From Roseobacter sp. MED193 (lineage in GTDB: Bacteria; Pseudomonadota; Alphaproteobacteria; Rhodobacterales; Rhodobacteraceae): a stretch of DNA of 64,000 nucleotides. The translations under genes were made by a program, and so were the position numbers. The number at the start of each line of letters is the position of its first letter. Within the stretch, counting starts at the first letter, position 1. Location: the NCBI RefSeq assembly GCF_000152965.1, contig NZ_CH902583.1, forward strand, positions 1,386,087 through 1,450,086, given 5' to 3'. Below, piece by piece: positions 36,103 to 44,776 of this stretch. The notes below the pieces were generated by a model that saw only the letters and a program-made list of their open reading frames with translations, was not told the DNA's origin and ran no database searches.

Positions 36103-37401
36103 ATGAGCTGGGGACATTTTTCTGGTTGGGGCGGTGGTCGCTCGCTATGGGGCGGCAACGGTGCTTGCCAAAGCAAGAGCTACCATGACGGTGGCGTGCG
36201 CGACGGCGGTTTTAATCGCTGGTATAGCGACAAGCTTTCAAACCATTTCGGCGGCCATGGCGGTCGCAAACATTGGCAGCGGGACGAAGACGACCACGGG
36301 TCGGGCACAGGCGGTTCCGGGACCGGCGGAAGCCACGGCGGGCGGGACCACGGTGGCAAGGGCAAGTGGTGGAACCACCGCGACGACGACAACAACGGCT
36401 CCGGCACTGGGGGATCTGGCACTGGGGGATCTGGCACTGGGGGATCTGGAAAAGACGGCTGTGGATCCGACGGCGGTCGCGGCGGTCATGGCCGCTGGGG
36501 CAAAAAGAAGTGGTGGCAGGACCGTGACGAAGACGAGAACGGGTCTGGCACAGGTGGGTCTGGCACAGGTGGGTCTGGAACCGGTGGATCCGGCACTTGC
36601 GGCACAGGTACAGGCGGCACTGGCGGAACAGGAACAGGTGGTACAGGATCGGGTGGTACTGCTGGTGGAACAGGAGACACAGGCGGCGGTGGCGACGCTG
36701 GCGGCGATGGCAAAACCACCCTCAGTTTTGAAATTGGCGGCAATGGCGACCCAAGTGTCACCGTCGAAGTGACCCAAACTCCGCAAGGCCAGCTCTTTAT
36801 CAATCTGCAGCCAACCTCTTATGACGGTGAAGTGGCCGATATCGACGGTATTTTCTTCAACATGAGCGACGATGCCACCGTGGATGGTCTGAACTTCCAC
36901 CCATCCGTGAATGGTTTGCCAGTGACAGGACAGGCTGCAGAGGCCAATTCTGTCAACGCGCTGGATACAGGCACAACGGTTCCCGAAAATTTTGACGGCA
37001 TGGTGCAATTCGGGCGCGTAAACGACAGTACAGACGGCGAGGTGAACTCGGCCAATTTCACCCTTTGGTCCGATGACGGCCTGACGCTGGATGACATCGA
37101 CCTCAGCTCAATGTCCCTGGTGGTCACCAACCCAGAGGGCGGCCAAGAGGTGCTGAACGGCGGTTACGATCCAGCCGCAGCAGCCTCAGACAGCAGCAGC
37201 TATGCCAATGGCGGTGTATCTGACGCAGGTCTGGACGCCTGGTACGCGGCCAATACCGCACCAACAGGTACATCTGACGCTGGTGGAGAGAATGAAAACC
37301 TGGGCACCGAAGAGATTATGGCGCTGATGAACCAGCCAGTCGAAGACCTGCCTGAGGACTGTGAAGAGGATGAAGCTGTGGAAGCCGACTGCCTAGTTTA
37401 G
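36103..37401 (+). CDS. Gly/Ser/Thr-rich repeat protein, probably secreted, unknown function
   Basis: 432 residues, no signal peptide. Residues 1-200 hold three repeats of one plan: a Gly/His/Lys/Trp-rich basic stretch, a short acidic block (HWQRDEDDHG near 57, KWWNHRDDDNNG near 88, KKWWQDRDEDENG near 135) and a GSGTGG linker. Residues about 205-360 look like a beta-rich domain (TLSFEIGG, FINLQPTSYDG, IDGIFFNMSDD). A motif is shared by both ends: GGVRDGGFNRWYSD near 30 and GGVSDAGLDAWYAA near 370. The acidic C-terminus ends in DCLV, reminiscent of type I secretion substrates; no RTX nonapeptides are seen. The gene stands alone with its own promoter region and a strong terminator. Confidence 0.8.
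   Translation: MSWGHFSGWGGGRSLWGGNGACQSKSYHDGGVRDGGFNRWYSDKLSNHFGGHGGRKHWQRDEDDHGSGTGGSGTGGSHGGRDHGGKGKWWNHRDDDNNGSGTGGSGTGGSGTGGSGKDGCGSDGGRGGHGRWGKKKWWQDRDEDENGSGTGGSGTGGSGTGGSGTCGTGTGGTGGTGTGGTGSGGTAGGTGDTGGGGDAGGDGKTTLSFEIGGNGDPSVTVEVTQTPQGQLFINLQPTSYDGEVADIDGIFFNMSDDATVDGLNFHPSVNGLPVTGQAAEANSVNALDTGTTVPENFDGMVQFGRVNDSTDGEVNSANFTLWSDDGLTLDDIDLSSMSLVVTNPEGGQEVLNGGYDPAAAASDSSSYANGGVSDAGLDAWYAANTAPTGTSDAGGENENLGTEEIMALMNQPVEDLPEDCEEDEAVEADCLV
36397..36449 (+). repeat. In-frame 15-bp tandem repeat, first block
   Basis: Three and a half copies of a 15-bp unit close to GGATCTGGCACTGGG, encoding Gly-Ser-Gly-Thr-Gly. Two copies are identical at DNA level, which suggests recent slippage or expansion. 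Confidence 0.8.
36541..36600 (+). repeat. In-frame 15-bp tandem repeat, second block
   Basis: Four copies of a 15-bp unit close to GGGTCTGGCACAGGT, the first two identical, again encoding Gly-Ser-Gly-Thr-Gly. The DNA variant differs from the first block, so each block expanded on its own. Confidence 0.8.
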
Positions 37402-37422
37402 GGCCGAACAGCACCATATCCC

Positions 37423-37464
37423 TGACAAAGGGGGCGCATCACTGCGCCCCCTTTGTCATTTTTT
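37423..37464 (+). terminator. Strong Rho-independent terminator
   Basis: TGACAAAGGGGGCGCA (37423-37438) pairs perfectly with 37443-37458 around loop TCAC, followed by six T. It ends the transcript of the Gly-rich protein gene 22 bp after its stop. The convergent thioesterase gene ends 7 bp beyond it. Confidence 0.92.
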
Positions 37465-37470
37465 GCGAAA

Positions 37471-37992
37471 TCAAGAGGGCGCTCGACCCCGGCGAATGCC
37501 GAGCTTGGCCCCCAGCCGTTCGGGACGCGCGAGCGTGGCGTGATCCGCCTGCAACCGCGCCAAACGCCTCTGCAACCAGTCGGGAAACACAGCCGAACGT
37601 TTGGTGGTCAGGTCAACATGCATCGCCAGGACCTCCTGGGTAGCGCAGACCTGACCGTCCAACAGAATTTCTGACCAAAAATGCAGCCGCTTTGTATCGT
37701 GATCAATGAGCTGAAAACTAACCGAGAAGACCTGCCCCAGCCGCAGTTCCTGCAGGAACTGCATATTCGACTGCAATACAAACATACCCTGGGCAGCGGC
37801 GCGCACATAGGCCTCGCCATTACCTATGTGGTCATCAAACATCTGATCAATCGCATTATCGAAGGCCAGACCATAGTAGGCCACGTTCATATGGCCATTG
37901 TAGTCGATCCACTCTGGCAGAACTGATCTGCCTGTAACCACGATGGGTGTTGGGTAAGGGCCGTCATGCCCCTGTGTGGGTTGTGTTGTCAT
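37471..37992 (-). CDS. Hotdog-fold acyl-CoA thioesterase
   Basis: 173 residues, single 4HBT domain. The active-site segment is near residue 20: LPEWIDYNGHMNVAYYGLAF, with Asp and His of the 4-hydroxybenzoyl-CoA thioesterase family; FDNAIDQMFDDHIG and TKRLHFWSEILLDG follow. The sequence style recalls betainyl-CoA thioesterases linked to carnitine breakdown, but no carnitine genes are near, so the substrate stays open. ATG 37992 is preferred; the frame is open to 38103 but that part has no family similarity. Convergent with the Gly-rich protein gene. Confidence 0.83.
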   Translation of the reverse strand: MTTQPTQGHDGPYPTPIVVTGRSVLPEWIDYNGHMNVAYYGLAFDNAIDQMFDDHIGNGEAYVRAAAQGMFVLQSNMQFLQELRLGQVFSVSFQLIDHDTKRLHFWSEILLDGQVCATQEVLAMHVDLTTKRSAVFPDWLQRRLARLQADHATLARPERLGAKLGIRRGRAPS

Positions 37993-38145
37993 GGCTGTCC
38001 TGCCCCCTGTTACTCGGTCTGTACTGCGCAGTCTGTCCTCTGGCCCAGCACCCGGCAATCTGCCCGGTGCCAGGGCTGCGGGTAAAGAAAACCCCCACGT
38101 CACAGTTTCAGAAGCCGTTGCGTTCCTTGAGCAAAAACCGCACGG

Positions 38146-39276
38146 TCAGCGTAGAGGAGCGGTTTTGAACAGGCGGATTTTCAATCCACCATGGGCCACC
38201 GGCGCCCCCAGTGGCAGCAGCGGCAATCCCGTGGCCTTGGCCAGCCCGGTTTCGCTGGTGACAATGCCAACCCGCCAGCCTGAAAAACGCTCCATCAGGG
38301 TTTTTCCGAGCGCGCCATATAGGGCAAACAGCAGTTTCTTATTGCCAATCCGCGCCCCGTAAGGCGGGTTAACGATCACCAAGCCCGGCTTCGCCCCCTC
38401 CGGGGGCATCAGATCACTGACGGCGTGATGATTGAACGCTGTACAGTCGGCCACCCCCGCGCGTTCTGCGTTAGCCATGGCCATCTCAACCGCGCCAGCG
38501 TTGCGGTCAGAGCCGTAAAACTGCAACGCGGTGATATCGGTCTGCGGCGGAGTGAACTCTGCCTTTAGGGCCGCATAGGCTTCAGCGTCAAAACTAGCCA
38601 TCTGCTCAAAGGCAAAGCTGCGACTGCGCCCCGGCACCAGCCCCAGGGCAATTTCGGCGGCTTCGATCACAAAGGTACCAGAGCCGCACATCGGGTCCAC
38701 CACCGGCTCAACCCCATCGAAATCACAGTCCCGCAGGAACAAGGCCGCCAGGTTTTCGCGCATTGGCGCCTTTCCGACGGCGGACTTATGGCCGCGCTTA
38801 TGCAGCCCCTCGCCGGAGGTGTCGACGCTGAACTGGCACATATTGTCGTCGATGCGCAGCTTGAGTGTCAGGGCCGCCTCTTTTGAAACCGTGGCGCCAA
38901 AGCTCTCCACCAGTGCCTTTTCCACCCGTTGCGCGGCAGCGCCGGCATGGTAGATTTTGGACTTCTTGTTGGTGGTGACCTCTACCTTGACCGGCACGTC
39001 CTTGCGCAGAACCTCCCCCCAGGGAAACTTGCGTGCGCGCTTGTCCAGCTGGGCCAGATGAAATGCACGGAATTCTCCAATGCGTGCCAACACCCGCGCA
39101 GCGCCGCGCAGACACAGATTGGCGCGCCAGACTTCGCGCCAGTCCCCCTGCACGGTAACACCACCGGGAACAGATTTGGCAGCGGCAAAACCGGCCTCGC
39201 GGACCTCCGCCAGCAGCGCGGCTTCCAATCCAGGGGCTGCCGTCAGGAAAATCTCAAATTTGTCTATATCGCTCAT
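38146..39276 (-). CDS. THUMP-domain class I RNA N2-guanine methyltransferase
   Basis: 376 residues. The N-terminal THUMP part (IFLTAAPGLEAALLAEVREA, HLAQLDKRARKFPW, VKVEVTTNKKSKIYH) binds RNA; the C-terminal Rossmann part has DPMCGSGTFVIEAAEIAL near 195 for S-adenosylmethionine and the base-flipping motif VIVNPPYGARIG near 300. This domain pair matches the RlmL N-terminal module/YpsC-type family that methylates guanine N2 in rRNA. It stands apart from its neighbours with about 150-200 bp on each side. Confidence 0.9.
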   Translation of the reverse strand: MSDIDKFEIFLTAAPGLEAALLAEVREAGFAAAKSVPGGVTVQGDWREVWRANLCLRGAARVLARIGEFRAFHLAQLDKRARKFPWGEVLRKDVPVKVEVTTNKKSKIYHAGAAAQRVEKALVESFGATVSKEAALTLKLRIDDNMCQFSVDTSGEGLHKRGHKSAVGKAPMRENLAALFLRDCDFDGVEPVVDPMCGSGTFVIEAAEIALGLVPGRSRSFAFEQMASFDAEAYAALKAEFTPPQTDITALQFYGSDRNAGAVEMAMANAERAGVADCTAFNHHAVSDLMPPEGAKPGLVIVNPPYGARIGNKKLLFALYGALGKTLMERFSGWRVGIVTSETGLAKATGLPLLPLGAPVAHGGLKIRLFKTAPLR

Positions 39277-39477
39277 CCAGCTCTCCTACCTCGGTTTACA
39301 CCTTGCGGCGAGGGCTATTTTGCCAGGATCCCAGGTACACAGCGACGCGACGCCCCCATGCCCCCTCCTAAACAACGGGGCTGGGCCCTGGGCCGACGAT
39401 AGCAGGAAAACGGCTTAGACCTCAGACGCTTGATGCTTGATCCGTGTCACTTCCTACGCCCTAGGTACAAACTGAGC

Positions 39478-40197
39478 CTAGCGGTGTTGATACAACACAT
39501 CCCCATGGCGTGGCACCAAGGCATACCAGTGCGAGATCAGTTTAAAGTCATGCTGGCGAAAATGCGCGTCCAATTCAGGAAACTGGGCGCCGCCATCATA
39601 GACGGGGATACGGCTGACCTCACATTTACACAGGTGGAACTGCTGCAAAAGGTCACCCAGCCCCTGCAAAACTGAATATTCATGCCCCTGAACATCCAAT
39701 ACCAACATGGCTCGGTTTGCCTGGCCAAGATCGATCCCATGCGCCGCAAGAATGTCAGGCAATGACCGGGTCTGCATCGCGATCACTTCGCCGGTTTCAA
39801 AACTGTTGGGAAAACGGGCCTTAAATGTATCGGTCGTTGAGTAGACCGACGAAGAGGCACCGTCATTGTTATATCGATGGAATTCCAACTCCTGCCCATC
39901 AGAGGAGGACACCAGAGCACATTCCGTCAGATGACGTGTTTCGCCTTTGCGCTCCGCAACCACATTACAAAGTTTGTCATAGGTGTCGGGATCTGCCTCA
40001 ATCCACAAAACCGTTTTGGCGCCATATTGTTCATAAATCTCAGCGTCCTCAGCCCAATGCGCCCCCACATGAATTATCAAATCAACTGGGGAAAGCTGCT
40101 GCATTTTCAACTCGTAACGCGACGCCCGAAAAAACTTTCGCATATACTTGGGGACCAGCTTTTTGGCCCCTTTTTCGACTAGCTTCAACACATCCAT
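39478..40197 (-). CDS. FkbM-family methyltransferase
   Basis: 239 residues. LIIHVGAHWAEDAEIYEQYG is the glycine-rich S-adenosylmethionine loop, VLWIEADPDTYDKL the acidic ribose-binding strand, NDGASSSVY the family substrate-side motif, and ANRAMLVLDVQGHEYSVLQG the later conserved strand. FkbM enzymes O-methylate sugars, polyketides or other small molecules, and often sit near polysaccharide genes. ATG 40197 has AAGGGA 8 bases upstream; the open frame to 40251 adds unlikely residues. No near partner reveals its substrate. Confidence 0.87.
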   Translation of the reverse strand: MDVLKLVEKGAKKLVPKYMRKFFRASRYELKMQQLSPVDLIIHVGAHWAEDAEIYEQYGAKTVLWIEADPDTYDKLCNVVAERKGETRHLTECALVSSSDGQELEFHRYNNDGASSSVYSTTDTFKARFPNSFETGEVIAMQTRSLPDILAAHGIDLGQANRAMLVLDVQGHEYSVLQGLGDLLQQFHLCKCEVSRIPVYDGGAQFPELDAHFRQHDFKLISHWYALVPRHGDVLYQHR

Positions 40198-40689
40198 CGT
40201 CTTATCCCTTGGCACGCAAATACAGATCCAACCGCGCGCTCCACTTATCAAACCCCACGAAAATTGGGGCTATTTTGTATCTTCTCATTGGGCGCTTAGC
40301 GGAACTGGGCCACCAGTGCTTACCGCCACTGTTTACCAGCATTGCGAACGGCCTGTTCTCGACCTTGTTACATGGTCAGCCCCATGTGCCAAGTCCGTAA
40401 ATCCCTGTTCCGTTTGAGCAAAAACAGTAGCTTCCGTAGAGCAGTACTGCGGAAAGCAGAAGCACCGCCGCCCCGCAACACCCCCCAAGACCAAAGGGGA
40501 AATAGACCAGGGCTTGAGTCGCCAAGCGAGGCAAGGTTCAAAAAATGGCCAGAAATAGTATATTCTTTTCTGATAGTTAAATGAAAACTAAATATTTAGT
40601 TTGACAACGGCAGCATCGATATGAAAGCTAAAAGCCAGTCAGATGCGAGAGAGCGTAGCTGACCTTACAGACTTTTAGGGAGGAAAAAG
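40198..40689. other. 492-bp intergenic region upstream of the glycerol transporter
   Basis: No gene seen. The proximal 130 bp are AT-rich and include an 18-bp palindrome over a consensus -35 hexamer. The rest shows only small dyads: CCCCA with TGGGG around 40255-40275, and GCAGTACTGC near 40445. It carries the promoters of both the FkbM gene and the transporter operon. Confidence 0.5.
40585..40606 (+). promoter_or_regulatory. Perfect 18-bp palindrome overlapping a TTGACA -35 box
   Basis: AAACTAAATATTTAGTTT (40585-40602) is fully symmetric, and its right end overlaps TTGACA (40601-40606), the consensus -35. No good -10 follows at the usual distance (best is TATGAA at a 13-base gap), so the promoter may need an activator. 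The site is 84 bp before the binding-protein start, a natural place for a glycerol- or catabolite-responsive regulator. Confidence 0.55.
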
Positions 40690-42423
40690 ATGCGCAGGTA
40701 TCTTTTGTCCGCAGCAGCGGTATGTGCCGTGGCTGCGGGACAAGCGGTTTATGCCGATGAAGCAGCCGCACGTAAGTGGATTGATGAGGAGTTTCAGCCC
40801 TCAGTCCTGACCAAAGACGAACAGATGAGCGAGATGCAGTGGTTTATCACCGCCGCGGAGCCCTTCAAAGGTATGGAGATCAACGTGCTCTCCGAAGGGA
40901 TCCCGACGCATTCTTACGAGTCCGAAGTTCTGACCAAAGCCTTTGAAGAAATCACCGGGATCAAGGTTAATCACCAGATCCTCGGCGAAGGCGAAGTGGT
41001 GCAGGCGGTTCAGACCCAGATGCAGACACAGCGCAATCTTTATGATGCCTATGTCAACGACTCGGATCTGATCGGCACCCATTCGCGCCTTCAGCTGGCC
41101 CATAACCTCACGGATATGATGGCGGGTGATTTCAAGGATCAGACCAACCCTGGTCTCGATCTTGACGATTTCATGGGCACCCAGTTCACCACCGGTCCCG
41201 ATGGTGATCTGTATCAGCTGCCCGACCAGCAGTTTGCCAACCTCTACTGGTTCCGCAAAGACTGGTTTGACCGCGCTGATCTGCAGGAGGCCTTTAAGGC
41301 AAAATACGGCTATGACCTGGGTGTTCCGGTCAACTGGTCGGCCTATGAGGACATCGCCGAATTCTTTAGCGAAGACGTAAAGGAAATCGACGGTACGGCA
41401 ATCTACGGCCACATGGATTACGGCAAACGTGCGCCTGACCTTGGCTGGCGGATGACCGATGCCTGGCTGTCAATGGCCGGTGCCGGTTCCAAAGGTGAGC
41501 CTAACGGCGTGCCAATCGACGAGTGGGGCATCCGCATGGAAGCCGGCTCCTGTAACCCAGCGGGCGCAAGTGTCTCCCGTGGCGGTGCTGCAAACGGTCC
41601 TGCTGCGGTCTATGCGATCCGCAAATGGGACGAATGGCTGCGTAAATATGCACCTCCCGGTGCCGCGTCTTATGACTTTTACCAGTCGCTGCCTGCCTTG
41701 GCGCAGGGCAATGTTGCCCAGCAGATCTTCTGGTACACTGCCTTTACTGCAGACATGGTAAAGCCACAGTCCGAAGGTAACAACACCGTGGACGAAGCTG
41801 GCAAGCCCCTGTGGCGGATGGCCCCAAGCCCGCACGGCCCTTACTGGGAAGAAGGCCAGAAGGTCGGCTATCAGGACGTTGGCTCCTGGACTTTCCTCAA
41901 GTCCACGCCTCTGGAACGTTCGCAGGCGGCTTGGCTCTATGCTCAGTTCGTCGTGTCCAAAACTGTCGACGTGAAGAAGTCCCACGTGGGTCTGACCTTC
42001 ATTCGTGACAGCTCGGTCAACCACGAGAGCTTCTCAGAGCGCGCCGCGAACCTTGGTGGTCTGGTAGAATTCTACCGCTCACCTGATCGTGTGGCCTGGT
42101 CGCCAACTGGTGTGAACGTCCCTGACTATCCAAAGCTGGCCCAGATCTGGTGGCAGCAGATTGGTGACGTGAACTCAGGTGCCTTTACCCCGCAGGAAGC
42201 CATGAACCGTCTGGCCGAAGAAATGGACATCACCATGGCCCGGATGCAGCGTGCAGATGAGCAGGCTGAGATCTACGGCGGCTGCGGTCCGCGTCTGAAC
42301 GAGGAAAAAGACGCCGAGTGGTGGTATGCCAATGGCGGTGCCAAGCCACCGCTGGAGAACGAGAAACCTGCAGGTCAGACCGTCAACTACGACGAGCTGG
42401 TCGCCCGCTGGGCCTCGCAGTAA
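40690..42423 (+). CDS. glpV: Glycerol ABC transporter, periplasmic binding protein
   Basis: 577 residues, long for a family 1 solute-binding protein. Cleavable signal peptide: MRRYLLSAAAVCAVAAG then AVYADEA. EGIPTHSYESEVLTKAFEEI and GIKVNHQILGEGEVVQAVQT are the usual first lobe. Placement in an operon with two ATPases, two permeases and a DUF2160 protein matches the rhizobial GlpSTPQUV glycerol importer, so the ligand is most likely glycerol. GGAGG lies 6 bases upstream of ATG. A stem-loop in the 162-bp gap after the stop probably stabilises this part of the mRNA, giving more binding protein than membrane parts. Confidence 0.83.
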   Translation: MRRYLLSAAAVCAVAAGQAVYADEAAARKWIDEEFQPSVLTKDEQMSEMQWFITAAEPFKGMEINVLSEGIPTHSYESEVLTKAFEEITGIKVNHQILGEGEVVQAVQTQMQTQRNLYDAYVNDSDLIGTHSRLQLAHNLTDMMAGDFKDQTNPGLDLDDFMGTQFTTGPDGDLYQLPDQQFANLYWFRKDWFDRADLQEAFKAKYGYDLGVPVNWSAYEDIAEFFSEDVKEIDGTAIYGHMDYGKRAPDLGWRMTDAWLSMAGAGSKGEPNGVPIDEWGIRMEAGSCNPAGASVSRGGAANGPAAVYAIRKWDEWLRKYAPPGAASYDFYQSLPALAQGNVAQQIFWYTAFTADMVKPQSEGNNTVDEAGKPLWRMAPSPHGPYWEEGQKVGYQDVGSWTFLKSTPLERSQAAWLYAQFVVSKTVDVKKSHVGLTFIRDSSVNHESFSERAANLGGLVEFYRSPDRVAWSPTGVNVPDYPKLAQIWWQQIGDVNSGAFTPQEAMNRLAEEMDITMARMQRADEQAEIYGGCGPRLNEEKDAEWWYANGGAKPPLENEKPAGQTVNYDELVARWASQ

Positions 42424-42435
42424 TCCCTCCTCCCC

Positions 42436-42468
42436 GTCGGGCCTGATCCCCATTGGCTTTGGCCCGAC
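42436..42468 (+). other. Intercistronic stem-loop after the binding-protein gene
   Basis: GTCGGGCC (42436-42443) pairs perfectly with GGCCCGAC (42461-42468) around a 17-base loop, 13 bp after the glpV stop, with no T-run. Such 3' stems commonly protect binding-protein mRNA from exonucleases or act as partial terminators. Confidence 0.5.
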
Positions 42469-42585
42469 ACCTGCCTCGGAGCGCTGCTGTTGCAATGCTT
42501 CGGGGCTCTTTCTCCCCCCGCGAAATACAGACACGGCCCCAGTCAGCCTTGGCTGCATGGCCGGTTGCCGGAAAGTTAAATAACG

Positions 42586-43662
42586 ATGGCACTAGAACTA
42601 AAAAACGTGACCAAACGCGTCGGCGCGATTGAGCATATCAAGGACACTTCCCTGCTGCTTGAACCCGGTCACTTTAACGTCCTGCTGGGCGCCACCGGGT
42701 CGGGCAAGACCTCCCTTATCAAGCTGATGGCAGGTCTGGATCCCATGGCCAGCGGTCAAGTGTTTATGGAGGGCGAGGATGTCTCGCGGCTCAGCACTCA
42801 GAAACGCAATATCAGTCTGGTGCACCAGTTTTTCATCAACTACCCGCACATGACGGTCTATGAGAATATCGCCTCGCCGCTGAAAGTGGCTGGGATGGCG
42901 AAATCCGAGATCGAAGACCGCGTGGCAGAGGCCGCGAAGATCCTTCAGTTAGAACCGATGCTGCATCGCCGCCCCCATGAATTGTCTGGCGGCCAGCAGC
43001 AACGCTGTGCGCTGGCCCGTGCCATCGCCAAGGAAAGCCGTGCGGTTTTCCTGGATGAGCCCCTGGCCAACCTGGACTACAAACTGCGTGAAGAGCTGCG
43101 CGATCAGCTGCCAGAGCTCTTTGCCGGTCGCGGCGCGGTGGTGATCTATGCCACCTCGGAACCCGAAGAAGCGCTGCTCCTGGGCGGCAAAACAGCCTTG
43201 ATGCGCGATGGTCGCGTCACTCAGTTTGGCCCCACTGCTGATATCTACCGCAACCCGGAAAACCTGGATGCTGCGCGGGTCTTTTCCGACCCTCCCATCA
43301 ATACTGCAGAAGTGGTCAAACAGGGCAGCGAGATACGCATGGGCCCCAATGTTACTTGGCAGCTCAGCGGCGATGCCGCCAATCTCGTCGATGGGCCCTA
43401 TACCGTGGCAGTGCGTCCCTACCACGTATTGCCGGTCGCGGGAGACAAGGCCACTGTGCGCTTGTCGGGCGAAGTACAGGTGACAGAGCTCTCCGGCTCT
43501 GAAAGCTCCGCGCATTTTGATCTGGGCCTGGGCCTTACCCATGCCAATTGGGTTTCGCTCTCGGCAGGTGTCCACCCCTACGAGGTCGGTGAAATGCATG
43601 AATTCTATATGGACCCCTCGGCGTGCTACTTCTTTGCACCCGACGGATCCCGCGTGGCCTGA
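42586..43662 (+). CDS. glpS: Glycerol ABC transporter ATPase GlpS
   Basis: 358 residues: nucleotide-binding domain plus a C-terminal OB-like domain, as in MalK-type ATPases. Walker A GATGSGKTS, Q-loop VHQFFINYP, signature LSGGQQQR (133-140) and Walker B VFLDEPLANLD are normal. The switch histidine is missing: IYATSEPEEAL has Ser191 where YVTHD is expected. The partner GlpT has the opposite pattern (altered signature, normal His), so together they should form one complete and one degenerate ATP site. SD is weak. It is 7 bp before glpT. Confidence 0.87.
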   Translation: MALELKNVTKRVGAIEHIKDTSLLLEPGHFNVLLGATGSGKTSLIKLMAGLDPMASGQVFMEGEDVSRLSTQKRNISLVHQFFINYPHMTVYENIASPLKVAGMAKSEIEDRVAEAAKILQLEPMLHRRPHELSGGQQQRCALARAIAKESRAVFLDEPLANLDYKLREELRDQLPELFAGRGAVVIYATSEPEEALLLGGKTALMRDGRVTQFGPTADIYRNPENLDAARVFSDPPINTAEVVKQGSEIRMGPNVTWQLSGDAANLVDGPYTVAVRPYHVLPVAGDKATVRLSGEVQVTELSGSESSAHFDLGLGLTHANWVSLSAGVHPYEVGEMHEFYMDPSACYFFAPDGSRVA

Positions 43663-43669
43663 GGTTAAT

Positions 43670-44776
43670 ATGGCTAAAATTACACTCTCAAAGCTGCGTC
43701 ACAGCTACTACCCCAACCCCAAGTCTCCTTCGGACTATGCGCTGAAGGAAGTGGATCTCGATTGGAGCGATGGCGGGGCCTATGCGTTGCTCGGCCCCTC
43801 GGGCTGCGGCAAATCCACCTTGCTCAACATCATCTCTGGCCTGCTGGTCCCCTCCGAGGGTCAAATCCTATTTGATGGTCAGGATGTCACCGCCCTCCCC
43901 CCCGATCAGCGCAACATCGCGCAGGTGTTTCAGTTCCCAGTGATCTACGACACGATGACGGTCTACGACAATCTCGCCTTTCCACTGCGCAACCGCGGCC
44001 GTGATGAAGACACGGTCCGTCGCCGGGTCATGGACATCGCCGAGATGCTCGAAGTCACCGAAATGCTGGATCAAAAGGCTGCAGGCCTGTCGCCAGACAA
44101 CAAGCAAAAGATTTCGATGGGCCGCGGTCTGGTGCGCGAAGATGTCAATGTGGTGATGTTTGACGAACCGCTCACGGTGATTGACCCGCATCTGAAATGG
44201 AAGCTGCGCTCGAAACTGAAAGAGCTGCACCAGCGTGTCAAAGCCACGATGATCTACGTGACTCATGACCAGACCGAAGCCCTCACCTTTGCCGACCAGG
44301 TGGTGGTGATGCAGCAAGGCGAAGTGGTTCAGATTGGAACCCCGGTTGAGCTGTTCGAACGCCCCGCGCATACCTTTGTCGGCCATTTCATTGGCTCTCC
44401 AGGTATGAACATCCTGCCCTGCCAGTTGCAGGCTGGTACCGCCCGTTTTGGCGATCACACCATTGCCCTAGAGGGACCGATCCGTGGCGAAGCCACTGGT
44501 GAAACCCAGATCGGCATCCGCCCGGAATTTGTCTCACTGTCCGATAGTGGCCTGCCCGCAACCGTCACCAAGGTTTCTGATGTCGGACGCCACACGGTGG
44601 TGGAATGCAACGCCAATGGCACCCGCATCAACGCCGTCCTTGAGGGCGCCGCCCAACACAACACACCTGAAAAAGGCGCTGATGTACATCTTGATTTCCG
44701 CCGGGACCAAACCCGGCTTTATGTGGACGGCTGGCTGGCCACCGATCCCCAAACCTCAACGGAGGCCGCGCGATGA
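43670..44776 (+). CDS. glpT: Glycerol ABC transporter ATPase GlpT
   Basis: 368 residues, same architecture as GlpS. Walker A GPSGCGKSTLLN, Q-loop AQVFQFPVIY, Walker B VMFDEPLTVIDPHLK and switch His199 (YVTHDQTEAL) are intact. The ABC signature is degenerate: LSPDNKQK (140-147) replaces LSGGQ. ATG 43670 is used; the open frame to 43517 lies inside glpS. It overlaps glpP by 4 bp. The name is the rhizobial glycerol-importer ATPase, not the enterobacterial glycerol-3-phosphate antiporter of the same symbol. Confidence 0.87.
   Translation: MAKITLSKLRHSYYPNPKSPSDYALKEVDLDWSDGGAYALLGPSGCGKSTLLNIISGLLVPSEGQILFDGQDVTALPPDQRNIAQVFQFPVIYDTMTVYDNLAFPLRNRGRDEDTVRRRVMDIAEMLEVTEMLDQKAAGLSPDNKQKISMGRGLVREDVNVVMFDEPLTVIDPHLKWKLRSKLKELHQRVKATMIYVTHDQTEALTFADQVVVMQQGEVVQIGTPVELFERPAHTFVGHFIGSPGMNILPCQLQAGTARFGDHTIALEGPIRGEATGETQIGIRPEFVSLSDSGLPATVTKVSDVGRHTVVECNANGTRINAVLEGAAQHNTPEKGADVHLDFRRDQTRLYVDGWLATDPQTSTEAAR

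Noticed and set aside
36397-36600. Tandem repeats considered as a CRISPR-like array
   Set aside because: Units are 15 bp, contiguous, in frame and without spacers; they encode a Gly-Ser-Gly-Thr linker.
36238-37008. Long open frame on the minus strand inside the Gly-rich protein gene (256 codons)
   Set aside because: It arises from the repetitive GC-rich codons of the plus-strand gene; its translation is Pro/Ala/Ser repeats and Cys with no family features or ribosome site.
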